From assembly GCA_003213015.1 (NCBI GenBank), contig QCOG01000001.1, positions 1 to 64,000 of the forward strand: a DNA stretch of 64,000 bases, given 5' to 3'. Shown here one piece after another: positions 17,948-28,630 of the stretch. The position numbers were made by a program, and so were the translations under genes. This DNA comes from Pelagibacteraceae bacterium AG-430-F16 (GTDB taxonomy: Bacteria; Pseudomonadota; Alphaproteobacteria; Pelagibacterales; Pelagibacteraceae). Positions within the stretch are counted from its first letter, which is position 1, and every line of letters starts with the position of its first letter. The notes under the pieces were generated by a model. That model searched no databases. It had not been told where the DNA came from and was given only the letters and a program-made list of their open reading frames with translations.

Positions 17948-18109
17948 ATGGACAGCAAAAACAAAAAAAACTACTTAAAAAACCAAGAAAATACATCAGA
18001 AAATATGCCCTCTAACAGCAACTCAGGTATTTATTTAAGAGACGATCACTGTGATTGGGGATCTAGCGGGATGAACGAGTTCACTCAAGAATTTGGTGAA
18101 AATAACTAA
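17948..18109 (+). CDS. Small 53-residue ORF upstream of isocitrate lyase
   Basis: The ATG at 17948 follows the operator cluster by 13 bases and the ORF ends 39 bases before aceA. The product is very polar: a Lys/Asn/Ser-rich first half, then a compact C-terminal half, IYLRDDHCDWGSSGMNEF, with His and Cys. No signal peptide, membrane helix or clear Shine-Dalgarno is seen. Its position suggests either a co-regulated small protein or a leader ORF of the aceA transcript. No family is recognised. Coding is plausible, not proved, though an uninterrupted ORF filling the leader is notable in a genome with few spare bases. Confidence 0.45.
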   Translation: MDSKNKKNYLKNQENTSENMPSNSNSGIYLRDDHCDWGSSGMNEFTQEFGENN

Positions 18110-18148
18110 TTCCGGTTAAATCTGACAACATCAACAAAGGGCAATTTA

Positions 18149-19426
18149 ATGGGTGCTGAAAAAAAGGTTTCTTACGACTTAAAAAGATTCGCAGGTATTA
18201 GAAGAGACTACAAAAAAGAAGACGTTGAAAGATTAAGAGGTTCAATAAAAATTGAATATTCAATATGTAAACAACAATCTACAAAATTGTGGAATTTATT
18301 AAATTCTGAGCCTTACGTTAATACACTTGGCTCTTTATCAGGTAATCATGCAGTTCAACATGCAAAAGCAGGCTTAAAAGCAATTTATTTAAGTGGATGG
18401 CAAGTTGCAGCAGATGCCAACAGCGCCGGTGAAATGTATCCTGACCAATCTCTTTATCCACATGACAGTGCACCAAAATTAGTTGAGTCAATGAATAATG
18501 CTTTGTTAAGAGCTGACCAAATTCAGCATATGGAAATTAAAGATGGTGATCAAAAAAAAGAAAAAAGAGTAGATTACATGCTTCCAATAATTGCAGACGG
18601 TGAAGCAGGATTTGGAGGACCATTGAATGTTTTTGAATTAACAAAAAAATTTATAAAAGCTGGAGCTGCTGGAGTTCACTTTGAGGATCAATTGGCAAGT
18701 GAAAAAAAATGTGGCCATATGGGTGGTAAAGTTTTGATACCAACAAGCCAAGCAGTAAAAAACTTAAAAGCTGCTAGATTGGCAGCAGACATTGCAGATG
18801 TGCCTTTAATAATTCTTGCCCGGACTGATGCAAACGCTGCAAAACTAATTACAAACGACCACGATGAAAATGACAAACCCTTTCTTACAGGCGAAAGATC
18901 TCCTGAAGGTTTTTACTATGTTAAATCTGGAATTGATCAGGCAATTTCAAGAGGCCTTGCTTATGCACCATATTCAGATCTTATATGGTGTGAAACTGCA
19001 ACGCCAAATTTAGAAGAGGCGAAAAAATTTGCTGATGCTATTCACAAAAGATATCCTGGAAAATTATTAGCGTATAATTGCTCGCCGTCTTTTAATTGGA
19101 AAAAACATCTGTCTGATAAAGAAATTGCAACATTTCAAAAAAAAATTAGTGAAATGGGCTATAAATTTCAATTTATTACATTAGCAGGTTTTCATACTCA
19201 AAACATTGCAATATTTGAACTAGCAGAAAAATATAAAGCAGAAGGCATGACAGCTTATTCAAAAATCCAGGAGCGCGAGTTTGCAAGAGAAAAAGATGGA
19301 TATACAAGTGTTAAACATCAGAGAGAAGTAGGAACTACTTATTTTGATGCAGTTTCAAATACAATTAGTTCTGGGAAAAGTTCAACGACAGCAATGGATG
19401 GATCAACTGAATCTGAGCAGTTTTAA
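18149..19426 (+). CDS. aceA: Isocitrate lyase
   Basis: First enzyme of the glyoxylate shunt: isocitrate to succinate and glyoxylate, allowing growth on acetate or other C2 units without losing carbon as CO2. The 425 residues fit the bacterial form. The catalytic KKCGH is at 186-190 (Cys188) and Mg-binding acidic residues lie in [10 protein letters not shown] and FEDQ. The C-terminal lid is present (NCSPSFNW). An AAAGGG ribosome site precedes the ATG. Expression is probably set by the divergent RamB-like regulator. Malate synthase is not in the window. Confidence 0.97.
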   Translation: MGAEKKVSYDLKRFAGIRRDYKKEDVERLRGSIKIEYSICKQQSTKLWNLLNSEPYVNTLGSLSGNHAVQHAKAGLKAIYLSGWQVAADANSAGEMYPDQSLYPHDSAPKLVESMNNALLRADQIQHMEIKDGDQKKEKRVDYMLPIIADGEAGFGGPLNVFELTKKFIKAGAAGVHFEDQLASEKKCGHMGGKVLIPTSQAVKNLKAARLAADIADVPLIILARTDANAAKLITNDHDENDKPFLTGERSPEGFYYVKSGIDQAISRGLAYAPYSDLIWCETATPNLEEAKKFADAIHKRYPGKLLAYNCSPSFNWKKHLSDKEIATFQKKISEMGYKFQFITLAGFHTQNIAIFELAEKYKAEGMTAYSKIQEREFAREKDGYTSVKHQREVGTTYFDAVSNTISSGKSSTTAMDGSTESEQF

Positions 19427-19720
19427 ATGATAACAAGTGGATTAATTTTATTAGCTTTATACTTTTTGTTAATTTACGCTTTCGAATGTATAAAATACTT
19501 CAACAAAATAGATGAGAGATTTGGAAACTCTTTATGGAGATGGTCATATGATTATCCTGTAAAAGGAAAGCAAGATATTTCCAATATAGATGATCCAGAG
19601 TTTGTGGCATTAAGAAGAAGGAGAAATACTGCAATAACTTGTATGTATTGGATTTTCTTCTTAGGTTTTTTTGTTTTAATGAATTTTGTAAGTCAAGTAT
19701 TATTAAAAATTTTTGTTTAA
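19427..19720 (+). CDS. Hypothetical two-helix membrane protein in the aceA operon
   Basis: 97 residues starting on the base after the aceA stop codon, so transcriptionally and probably translationally linked to it. Two hydrophobic helices (about 3-22 and 70-95) flank a 45-residue charged loop with RFGNSLWRWSYDYP and PEFVALRRRRN, which should face the cytoplasm. I do not recognise the family. The tight linkage suggests a role connected to C2 metabolism or transport, but that is inference. The 3' end overlaps the convergent DUF6134 gene by four bases. Confidence 0.7.
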   Translation: MITSGLILLALYFLLIYAFECIKYFNKIDERFGNSLWRWSYDYPVKGKQDISNIDDPEFVALRRRRNTAITCMYWIFFLGFFVLMNFVSQVLLKIFV

Positions 19721-20406
19721 TTTAATTTTTCAATAGTTTTAACAATATATTCCCAATCCCCAAATTTAGAGTAAGATACTTTTAAGATAATCTTTGACTT
19801 GTCGTCTAACCAAACATTAAATTCCTCTTTTTTTTTATCATCAATATTTTTCTTTAACACAATCTTAAATCGACTAGTGTCATAAAAAATATTGTCTATT
19901 TTAATGATTTCTTTCGATAAAAAGTAAATTTCTTGATGTTTTAAACTTCCAGAAAGCGGACTTATAATTATGTTTGATTGTAATATGTTATGATTCCACC
20001 AACTTCCGATTAAAGCATTAGATGGTGTAATACCAGTAAAAGAAGAGCCTTTTATTTTGTAAATTTTATCTTTTTCATCAAGAATTAAATTAGTATATTT
20101 ATTTTTTTTATTTTGAATGGTTTTAGACTGATATTTCACTAATTTTTTGTTTCTATAAGTCTCTGTAGATGATCCATTAATACTCAATAAATTTAAACCT
20201 ATAATTTTTGCCACGAAATTTATCTCGTTTTTTACGATAAAAAAATTGTTTTCAGCAGTAAAGATATATTTATTGTAACCTATTTTTTTGCCATTTCTTA
20301 ATACATCCATTTCAATAGATTTTATTTTATTGTAATGATCCTCATGCGAGTAAAGAAATGAGGGATAAATTAGAAAAAAAAAAAGGGAAAATAATCTAAA
20401 TTTCAT
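19717..20406 (-). CDS. DUF6134-family secreted protein
   Basis: 229 residues with an N-terminal signal peptide (KFRLFSLFFFLIYPSFLYS, cleavage likely near residue 20). A beta-rich body matches the DUF6134 pattern: VLRNGKKIGYN near the start, then SSTETYRNKKLVKYQS and ITPSNALIGSWWNH. Members are thought to be periplasmic; their function is unknown. The start overlaps the stop of the upstream GT39-like gene by four bases, so the two are co-translated. Confidence 0.75.
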   Translation of the reverse strand: MKFRLFSLFFFLIYPSFLYSHEDHYNKIKSIEMDVLRNGKKIGYNKYIFTAENNFFIVKNEINFVAKIIGLNLLSINGSSTETYRNKKLVKYQSKTIQNKKNKYTNLILDEKDKIYKIKGSSFTGITPSNALIGSWWNHNILQSNIIISPLSGSLKHQEIYFLSKEIIKIDNIFYDTSRFKIVLKKNIDDKKKEEFNVWLDDKSKIILKVSYSKFGDWEYIVKTIEKLN

Positions 20407-21858
20407 TCTTTATTTTCCCACAAACTCAATTTTATACCACCTTGTAAAATTCTTTCACTTAGAACTTTAATGTTGTTTGATGGTTTAAAACAATCATTAA
20501 ATGGAATAGTTAAACAAAGGTTCCAAACTTTCCCTCTATAATTTTCAAGATTTCTATTTACAAGATTAATTTCGTACTTTTTGTTTTTAATAATCGTTTT
20601 TATATAATTAAATAAAACTATACCGCTATAATCTGGTTTTTTATCAATCTTTATTTCTCTATAAAGAATAATATTGTTTGTTTCAGAACTTTTTATTATT
20701 TCTAAGGCAGTATCAAAATCTGGTTTGAATTTTCCTCTATCATAAAAAAATTGTTTTAAAGTACTTTCAGTTAAATGATTACCTAAATTTATAAATACGA
20801 GAAGAAAGATTAAGAATTTTTTTAAATTTTCATTTTCTAAATAAAAAATTAAAATAGAAATTAGCAAAATAATTGGAATTAAAACAAACATTATGTATCT
20901 AGGAAAAATAATTGGTTTTAATAAATAGCCATAAACCAAAGGAGTTAAATAGGATAAAAACAACATTATAAATAGAAAAATCATTTTTTTATTACCGATA
21001 ATTTTTCTCCATAGGTAGAAAGATAGTAAAATCAATATAGCTAAATGAATTACACCTAATAATCTTGATCCAAAAAATTTTGAAAAGTAAAAATTTGAAT
21101 AGAATTTTAAATCTGGTTGTTTTAACCAATCAATTGTATCTGTAATTAAAGAGACGTACTGCAAGTAATGAAATAAAAAAAGCAAAGTGAAAATGAAAAC
21201 AATTATTAACGAGATGTTTATTTTTTTTTTTTTAATTTTAAAAAAAAAATAGTCTACAAATGTGAAACAAACTAAGGAACTTAAAATAATAATACTAAAG
21301 GGATGACTTAAAATAGACAAGGACATAAATAAAGAAAAAAAGAAAAAATTTGTAGTTAAAAGTTTAGAATCGTGTTCATCATAAAGATTAAAAAAAGAAT
21401 ATTAGAGCTAGTGAAATTAAAAAAAATGTTAAAGTATAAACCCTCATTTCTTGAGAATATGTAATTAAAAATATATTTAAACTTATTAAACAAAGTGAAA
21501 GTAAATAACTTTTATTATTTACGAATTTTTTACATAAATTACTTACTGTAAAAATACTTAAAAAACCTAATATAGCAGAAAATATTCTTCCTACGATTGG
21601 ATCATAACCAAAAATTGAATTACAAATTTTTATACAGTAGTAATACAAAAAAGGTATTGATTCAGTTGACTTCACCCTTGAGTAGGTTTCAGTATATGAT
21701 AAGTTAGGTTCTGTAACCCAAAAAGAAAAAATTTCATCAATCCAAAGATTTTCATAACCAACGTTATAAAATCTAAAAATTAATCCTAACAAAATTATTA
21801 ACAAAACCGAAAAATATATTAAAATATTATTTTCTTGAAACTTTAAAATTTTGAACAT
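20403..21858 (-). CDS. GT39/PMT-like membrane glycosyltransferase; apparent +1 frameshift
   Basis: Two overlapping frames form one protein. The first (from 21858) has the GT-C features: a membrane helix and the NVGYENLWIDEIFSFW loop with the Asp-Glu catalytic pair. It ends in a run of seven T on the coding strand (plus-strand A-run 21390-21396). Dropping one T continues as FFNLYDEHDSKLLTTN and enters the downstream frame (MSLSILSHPFS). The result is 484 residues with about ten helices and a C-terminal periplasmic domain. Such enzymes move lipid-linked sugars to lipids or proteins outside the membrane. The length, 1456 bases, is one more than a multiple of three. Confidence 0.8.
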
Positions 21859-21920
21859 ATTTAAAAATAAATAGTTAACAATTATTAAAAAACTAAAATT
21901 ATATTATTTTGACTATAAAT

Positions 21921-22568
21921 ATGTTTTTAACAATTAAAAAAATTCCTAAAAATTGCTGGAGTTCAAAAAAACCTCTAAATCTTAAGCCAAAGTCGTTAAC
22001 AATTTTTTATCTTACTTTAGGTTTATTAATATTTGGGTTAGGTGAAGGGTTATTGATCGTATCATATTCTGGTGCATCACCCTGGAGTGTTCTCGCTCAG
22101 GGAATTTCATTGAACATAAATTTATCAATAGGAGTTGTTACTTTTATTGTGAGTGTTTGTACTCTAAGCCTATGGATTTTTCTGAAACAAAAACCAGGAA
22201 TTGGAACAGTTTTTAATATCATTATTATTGCAGCAATGATTGATTTAACTATCTTTTATTTTGTAACACCAGTGACATACTTTGGGAAATTGCTCATGGC
22301 AATATTTGCAGTTTTGTTAGTTGGTTTAGGAAGTGGTTTTTATTTGATTGCAAACTTAGGCCCTGGTCCAAGAGATGGATTAATGACAGGCATTCAAAGA
22401 ATAACTAATTTTCCAATTGCTACAGTTAGAGCAGGAATTGAGATAACAGTCGTATCAATAGGTTGGTACTTGGGAGGTACAGTCGGAGCAGGAACATTAT
22501 TATTTGCTTTTGGAATCGGCCCTGCTGTAGCATTAGGTCTATATTTAGTAGGAAAATTCTTTGATTGA
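21921..22568 (+). CDS. YczE/YitT-like integral membrane protein
   Basis: A five- to six-helix inner-membrane protein of the YczE family. The signatures LGLLIFGLGEGLLIVSYSGA and SGASPWSVLAQGIS lie in the first half. In the second half are GLGSGFYLIANLGPGPRDGL and TVGAGTLLFAFGIGPAVALG. Function in this family is not established; a transport role is often guessed. I chose the ATG at 21921 (215 residues) over a TTG four codons upstream. The next gene starts about 30 bases downstream. Confidence 0.85.
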   Translation: MFLTIKKIPKNCWSSKKPLNLKPKSLTIFYLTLGLLIFGLGEGLLIVSYSGASPWSVLAQGISLNINLSIGVVTFIVSVCTLSLWIFLKQKPGIGTVFNIIIIAAMIDLTIFYFVTPVTYFGKLLMAIFAVLLVGLGSGFYLIANLGPGPRDGLMTGIQRITNFPIATVRAGIEITVVSIGWYLGGTVGAGTLLFAFGIGPAVALGLYLVGKFFD

Positions 22569-22598
22569 TTTTTGTGGGAAAAAAAACTATTAATTTTT

Positions 22599-23057
22599 AT
22601 GTCATTAAAAAACTTTATGGTCGAATCAGCAAACATTCTGTTTGATGATAGTAAAAATGATTTAAGAGCTCTACCGAAGACCGTAAGACTTCAAATTTTA
22701 TTAGTTTTAAGTTTTATTTGGTCCGTTGTATTTAGTTTATATATTTTTACATACACAACATTTATTTTTGGCTGGGCAGGAGTTTTTCTCGCACATTTAG
22801 GGCTAATTTTTGCAGTCTACCATACCTTCAAACAATTTCATAAAGCAGAAGAAAAATCAGCCAGTGTTTTTGAGACTAAAAATTTTAATCCGTTTAAAAT
22901 TATGGCAATTGTTTTCGTAATTGTTTTTATATTTGTTTTTTCTAAAGGTATTGAGGTCCTAACAAATACGAACTCATATAAAATACCTTATGGAGGACCG
23001 GATAAGTCTGCGATTGAAAAATGGTTACCATTTACACAGAAAAAATCAAAAGATTAG
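22599..23057 (+). CDS. Hypothetical membrane protein
   Basis: About 152 residues from the ATG at 22599 (an upstream GTG would add nine). Two closely spaced helices (about 35-75) resemble the 2TM region seen at the ends of kinases and regulators. A third hydrophobic segment lies around residue 103-118, and the hydrophilic tail is rich in Lys and Pro (YKIPYGGPDKSAIEKWLP). No enzyme motif is seen and I do not recognise the family. It is placed between the YczE-like and PsiE-like genes in the same direction. Confidence 0.65.
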   Translation: MSLKNFMVESANILFDDSKNDLRALPKTVRLQILLVLSFIWSVVFSLYIFTYTTFIFGWAGVFLAHLGLIFAVYHTFKQFHKAEEKSASVFETKNFNPFKIMAIVFVIVFIFVFSKGIEVLTNTNSYKIPYGGPDKSAIEKWLPFTQKKSKD

Positions 23058-23093
23058 ATATATATTTTATTTAGAATCAGCTATATTTTAATA

Positions 23094-23477
23094 GTGAAAA
23101 ATCTTGTTAAAAACTTGCAGCTTCTTTTACTAGGAATAATTTTACTAAGCACAATTATTGCAGTGGTGCTTGAAATAAGAACGATGTTTTTAAATCAAAC
23201 TGTTACATTAGCTGATTTATTATTAATGTTTCTGTACTTAGAGGTTATGGCAATGGTAAGAGTATTTTGGGAAGAGCAATCGATAAGTATTTCTTTGCCA
23301 TTGTTAATCGCAATTACTGCACTAAGCAGGTTTATAATTTTGCAAGGTAAACAGATGGATGCTTCTCAACTTCTTTACGAGTCAATTGCAATAGTTTTGA
23401 TCGCTCTCGCCATAGTAGTATTAAGACTAAGGCACAGTGATAAATTAGGTTTATCTAAAAAGAAAAGGAGAAAATAA
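23094..23477 (+). CDS. PsiE-family membrane protein
   Basis: 127 residues starting at a GTG, four helices, with the PsiE pattern: a first helix, then LADLLLMFLYLEVMAMVRVFWEEQSISISLPLLIAITALSR split by short loops, then a terminal helix followed by a basic tail (KLGLSKKKRRK). In E. coli psiE is phosphate-starvation inducible, but no biochemical role is known. Regulation by phosphate cannot be seen here. It is the last gene before the loosely packed methyltransferase island. Confidence 0.82.
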   Translation: MKNLVKNLQLLLLGIILLSTIIAVVLEIRTMFLNQTVTLADLLLMFLYLEVMAMVRVFWEEQSISISLPLLIAITALSRFIILQGKQMDASQLLYESIAIVLIALAIVVLRLRHSDKLGLSKKKRRK

Positions 23478-23601
23478 ATATTTAATACAACCTAACAAAT
23501 TGTTATGATTTTTAAATGTGGTTTTTTAAAATCAGACTACATAAATTTGTAAAACAAACATTTCGTCCACCATGAATTGATCTGACTTAAAAAAAATTTA
23601 T

Positions 23602-24492
23602 ATGGGACTAAAACTAAGTAGAAAAATTCGTAGTTTAAAAGATGTCCTCCTGTTATCTATTAAGAAAAAATCATTATTTCTTCACAACATTACTATAGCA
23701 CCTTTTGTATTGTTAAAATTTTTATACAAAAAATCAAAAAAAAAAACATTTAAAAAATATTCCAATAATCTCGATAATATAAACAATTATGAATTTAAGA
23801 AAACATCTCAAAATAACGAAGATGGTATAATAGAACATATATTCGATAAAATCCATTTAAAGAAAATTAATTTTATTGAAATAGGTTTTGATTATTACGA
23901 GAATAATTCATTGAATTTTTTGAGCAAAACCAATAAAGGTTTATTTATAGATGGTTCAAGCGAGAAAGTTTTCAAACTAAAATGTATTTTAAATTTGATC
24001 TATCCTTTCAAAAATATAGACGTAGTATCAAAATGTATTGATAAAGAAAATTTAAACTCGGTTATCGAGAAACATTTTGAAAAAAGGGAACAAGAAATTG
24101 ATTTTCTATCAATAGATGTTGACGGTAATGATTACTATCTTTTCGAGACTTTAGAAATAAAACCAAAAATTGTATGCATAGAATATAATTTTTGGTTTGG
24201 TCCAAACGCAAAATGTTCAATACCTTATAATAAAAACTTTTCATGGGACGGATCAATATATTCAGGAGCATCATTGAGTTCTTTATGTTCTTTAGCAAAA
24301 AAAAAAGGATATCATTTAATTGCTCTAGAATCTAATTGTGTTAACGCTTTTTTTGTGAGGTCAGACCTTAAAAATAATTTTGAGATAATTGATAATCAAC
24401 AAAGTTTTAGAACTCCAATAAAATATTCAAATGATGAAATATTGAGTGGAAAAAAATATTTATTAGATAAAGAATTAACGAATTTCAATTGA
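23602..24492 (+). CDS. FkbM-like methyltransferase, copy 1
   Basis: 296 residues. A basic N-terminal extension of about 65 residues is followed by the FkbM-type domain with SQNNED at 69-74, motif I-like FIEIGFDYYENN (91-102) and the post-motif FLSIDVDGNDYYLFE. The last third has a WFGPNAKCSIPYN insert. The family methylates hydroxyls of sugars or other small groups, and in such islands typically decorates surface glycans. It is preceded by 124 bases of AT-rich spacer in which I see only a 19-codon ORF and no promoter I would trust. It is similar in layout to the two genes that follow but clearly diverged. Confidence 0.8.
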   Translation: MGLKLSRKIRSLKDVLLLSIKKKSLFLHNITIAPFVLLKFLYKKSKKKTFKKYSNNLDNINNYEFKKTSQNNEDGIIEHIFDKIHLKKINFIEIGFDYYENNSLNFLSKTNKGLFIDGSSEKVFKLKCILNLIYPFKNIDVVSKCIDKENLNSVIEKHFEKREQEIDFLSIDVDGNDYYLFETLEIKPKIVCIEYNFWFGPNAKCSIPYNKNFSWDGSIYSGASLSSLCSLAKKKGYHLIALESNCVNAFFVRSDLKNNFEIIDNQQSFRTPIKYSNDEILSGKKYLLDKELTNFN

Positions 24493-24592
24493 AACTTACT
24501 TACATACACATTGAGTGTTTAAATAATTACTGATTTATCTGTCTTTTCTAAAAATTGTTCATCACTTTCAGGGTAAAATTCAAAAGGAACTC

Positions 24593-24607
24593 AAAAGATG
24601 ACATCAT
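24593..24607 (+). repeat. Short element shared by two methyltransferase leaders, copy 1
   Basis: AAAAGATGACATCAT lies 54 bases before the second methyltransferase gene. A copy with one mismatch (AAAAGATGACTTCAT) is at 25543-25557, 66 bases before the third. The match could be chance in such AT-rich DNA, but the similar placement suggests related leaders. Confidence 0.35.
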
Positions 24608-24660
24608 AATATTAGTTTTTTATAAGTAATTGTGAATGATAAGATTAAAAAATTAAAAAA

Positions 24661-25353
24661 ATGATAATTTTTGAAAAAATTAAATATTATTTAGAATTAA
24701 TAAAACAAGGTTTTATTAAAAAAAACTATAAATTTTTTTATTCTCAGTTTGGAGAAGATAGAATAATTAACGAAATATTAAAAAAAAACAGAAAAGGCAT
24801 TTATGTTGATGTTGGATGCTATCACCCAAAAAAATATTCAAATACATTTCTATTATACAGAGACAAAAAATGGCGTGGGATTAACATTGATATAGAAGAA
24901 GAAAAGATTGCACTTTTTAAAATCCTTAGACCAGAGGATATAAATATATGTTGTCCAATTTCAAATTTCAGCAAGTTAGTAGAAATTAATACATTAGGTA
25001 ATTTTAATGTAGGTTCTCATATTAAAAATATAAAAAAAAAAAAATTTAATAAAAATTATAAAATTACTAAAAGTTTAAATGAAATACTTCAATCAACAAG
25101 ATACAAAAATAATGAAATTGATTTGCTGAATATAGATGTAGAGGGAAACGACTTCGATGTTTTAAAATCAATTAACTTAAATAAATATAATCCAAAAATA
25201 ATTATTATTGAGTCTCATTTAAAAGATATTAATAAAATTCAATCCTCAAATATTTACAAATATTTAATAAAATTTAATTATAAACTAAGAAGTTGGTCAT
25301 TTTATTCTTTAATTTTTATAAAAAAAAAAACAAAATTATTAAGACATAGATAA
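24661..25353 (+). CDS. FkbM-like methyltransferase, copy 2
   Basis: 230 residues. Its SQFGED motif is at 28-33, SAM motif I at IYVDVGCYHPKKYSN (47-61), the acidic ribose-binding stretch at INIDIEEEK, and NIDVEGNDFDVL two thirds along. It is shorter than its neighbours and has the more usual FkbM signature (VDVGCYHP). It is very AT-rich, with many AAA and AAT codons even for this genome. The spacer before it (168 bases) holds no gene; an AAAAGATGAC-type element at 24593-24607 recurs upstream of the next gene. Confidence 0.82.
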   Translation: MIIFEKIKYYLELIKQGFIKKNYKFFYSQFGEDRIINEILKKNRKGIYVDVGCYHPKKYSNTFLLYRDKKWRGINIDIEEEKIALFKILRPEDINICCPISNFSKLVEINTLGNFNVGSHIKNIKKKKFNKNYKITKSLNEILQSTRYKNNEIDLLNIDVEGNDFDVLKSINLNKYNPKIIIIESHLKDINKIQSSNIYKYLIKFNYKLRSWSFYSLIFIKKKTKLLRHR

Positions 25354-25359
25354 ATTTTT

Positions 25360-25450
25360 AAAAAACCCCAGAAATTACTCTCCGAGGGTTCTAATCTTGT
25401 TTAATATTTGTCTCTAGAGTGTACTGGACGGGGAACCGTATTACATTCGC
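25360..25450. repeat. Decayed duplicate of the groEL 3' end and terminator, copy A
   Basis: About 90 bases that match 26467-26558 at roughly 80% by eye. The common order is AAAAAACCCC-AGAAAT, GAGGGTT, CTAAT, TTGTTTAA, TTTGT, TAGAGTG, a CTGG/CGGGGAAC block and GTATTACATTC. In the second copy these bases are the groEL terminator plus its stop codon. Here they stand without a groEL gene. The following CTACATTCGC repeat resembles eroded GGM codons. The hairpin arms are mismatched, so the terminator has decayed. The remaining spacer up to 25622 holds no gene. Confidence 0.7.
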
Positions 25451-25542
25451 CTACATTCGCATTTCTAGTACGCCAATACATACTTACTTAAGAATTTCAT
25501 TGAAAAATTCATTAAGAAAACCCTCTAACTTAAAAGCAAAAT

Positions 25543-25557
25543 AAAAGATGACTTCAT
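25543..25557 (+). repeat. Short element shared by two methyltransferase leaders, copy 2
   Basis: AAAAGATGACTTCAT, 14 of 15 bases identical to 24593-24607 and placed at a similar distance before the next methyltransferase start. Confidence 0.35.
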
Positions 25558-25622
25558 TGAATAATCGATATGCAATCTTTATAAAAGTTTAAAATTGGTC
25601 TTATAGATGATAATATTTTAGA

Positions 25623-26466
25623 GTGAAATCATTTGCTCAAAATAATGAAGACAGAATTGTAATTGATTTATTCTTTAAAAAAAATATCAAAAATGGAGTT
25701 TTTATAGAATTTGGAGCGTGGGATGGAATTCATCTTTCAAACTGTAAATTACTTGCTGATCATAATTGGTCAGGTTTTTTTATAGAGGGTAATTCTCTTA
25801 GGTTTGAAGATTGTAAAAAAAATTATAAAGATAATAATAAAATTAAAGTTTTAAATAAATTCATAGATGAAAAATATTCTCTAGATGACTTAATTAAAGA
25901 AAATAATATTGATAAAATTGATGTATTATCAATAGATATTGATGGCAAAGATTTAACCGAATTAAAAAGACTAACCTTAGTAAAACCTAAAGTTATAATA
26001 ATTGAGTATAATTCAACCATACCTTTTGATGTAGAATGCGAAGATAACATTGGAGGTAATGGCAGTAGTTATTTAAGTATTAATAATCATTTATCTAAAA
26101 ATAATTATGAATTAATAAATTTTACAGTATTTAACTTAATTTTTATTGAAAAAGATTTTAATCAAAATGAAAACAAAAAAGTTGAGGTTTTCGAAATGAT
26201 TGAAAAATTAAAACCTGTTCGCTTTGGATTTAATAATTTTGGTGAAATGTTTTTTATTGAAAACAAAAAAATACAAAAAAAAGAACTTTTCAAGTTTCCT
26301 ACAATGAAAAGTTTCGTTTTATTTCAACCTGTACCAAAATTTATTAGAAATGTTACAGATGAAAATGGCAAAGGTTTTAAAATACTTAAAATTATATATT
26401 CAAATTTAGTGCTTTTAATCATGAGACCTAATTTATTTTTAAAAAAAATATTTGATAAAATAAAAT

Positions 26467-26468
<2 letters not shown>
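25623..26468 (+). CDS. FkbM-like methyltransferase, copy 3
   Basis: 281 residues from a GTG start. AQNNED at 5-10 is followed by SAM motif I VFIEFGAWDG (26-35), FFIEGN, and LSIDIDGKDLTELK near residue 103. The last 80 residues are a basic, membrane-leaning tail (LLIMRPNLFLKKIFDKIK). It lacks the long N-terminal extension of copy 1. It is enclosed by the two imperfect copies of the groEL 3' region, so it looks like a cassette inserted behind groEL. It is convergent with groEL. Target unknown; a surface-glycan role is the usual inference. Confidence 0.8.
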
Positions 26469-28205
<1,737 letters not shown>

Positions 28206-28223
28206 TTACTCCTTTATTAAAAA

Positions 28224-28517
28224 TTATTTTCCTGTAGATATTCCCATTATGTCAGTTTCCTTCATAATACTATATTCTTTCCCATTAATTTTTACTTCGG
28301 TGCCTGACCATTTTCCAAATAATACTTTGTCTCCAACCTTGACATCCATTGGAATGATTTTTCCATCTTCTGTTTTAGCTCCACCTCCAACTGCAACAAC
28401 TTTTCCCTCTTGAGGTTTTTCTTGAGCTGTATCTGGTATTATAATTCCGCCAGCAGTTTTTTCACTGCTATCTAGAACCTCTATTAATACTCTATCATGT
28501 AACGGTTTGAACTTCAT
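28224..28517 (-). CDS. groS: Co-chaperonin GroES
   Basis: 10-kDa lid of the GroEL chamber. The 97 residues from [13 protein letters not shown] include the mobile loop [19 protein letters not shown] and the terminal [14 protein letters not shown]. An ATG nine codons upstream is open, but the one chosen has AAAGGAG at the right distance and the usual family N-terminus. Confidence 0.97.
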   Translation of the reverse strand: MKFKPLHDRVLIEVLDSSEKTAGGIIIPDTAQEKPQEGKVVAVGGGAKTEDGKIIPMDVKVGDKVLFGKWSGTEVKINGKEYSIMKETDIMGISTGK

Positions 28518-28541
28518 AAAAACTCCTTTAAATATGGGATT

Positions 28542-28570
28542 CATATAAAGATCAAAATCTATTTTTCAAG
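28542..28570 (-). promoter_or_regulatory. Candidate sigma-32 (RpoH) promoter of groES-groEL
   Basis: On the minus strand CTTGAAAA (CTTG at 28570-28567) is followed after 16 bases by CTTTATATG (28550-28542), similar to the promoter of the small heat-shock gene. No CIRCE inverted repeat is present in the 100 bases upstream of groES. The site is 25 bases before the start codon. Confidence 0.5.
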
Positions 28571-28630
28571 ATAATATATATTTTAAAAAAAACCAAGAAA
28601 TATGCATATTTTTACGTTATATCATGAAAA

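Noticed and set aside
23550-23574. TTCGTCCACCA resembling a tRNA 3' end before the first methyltransferase
   Set aside because: No T-arm, anticodon arm or acceptor partner can be folded around it; the bases also read as the end of a 19-codon ORF.
28518-28630. CIRCE element upstream of groES
   Set aside because: No TTAGCACTC-N9-GAGTGCTAA repeat, even with several mismatches.
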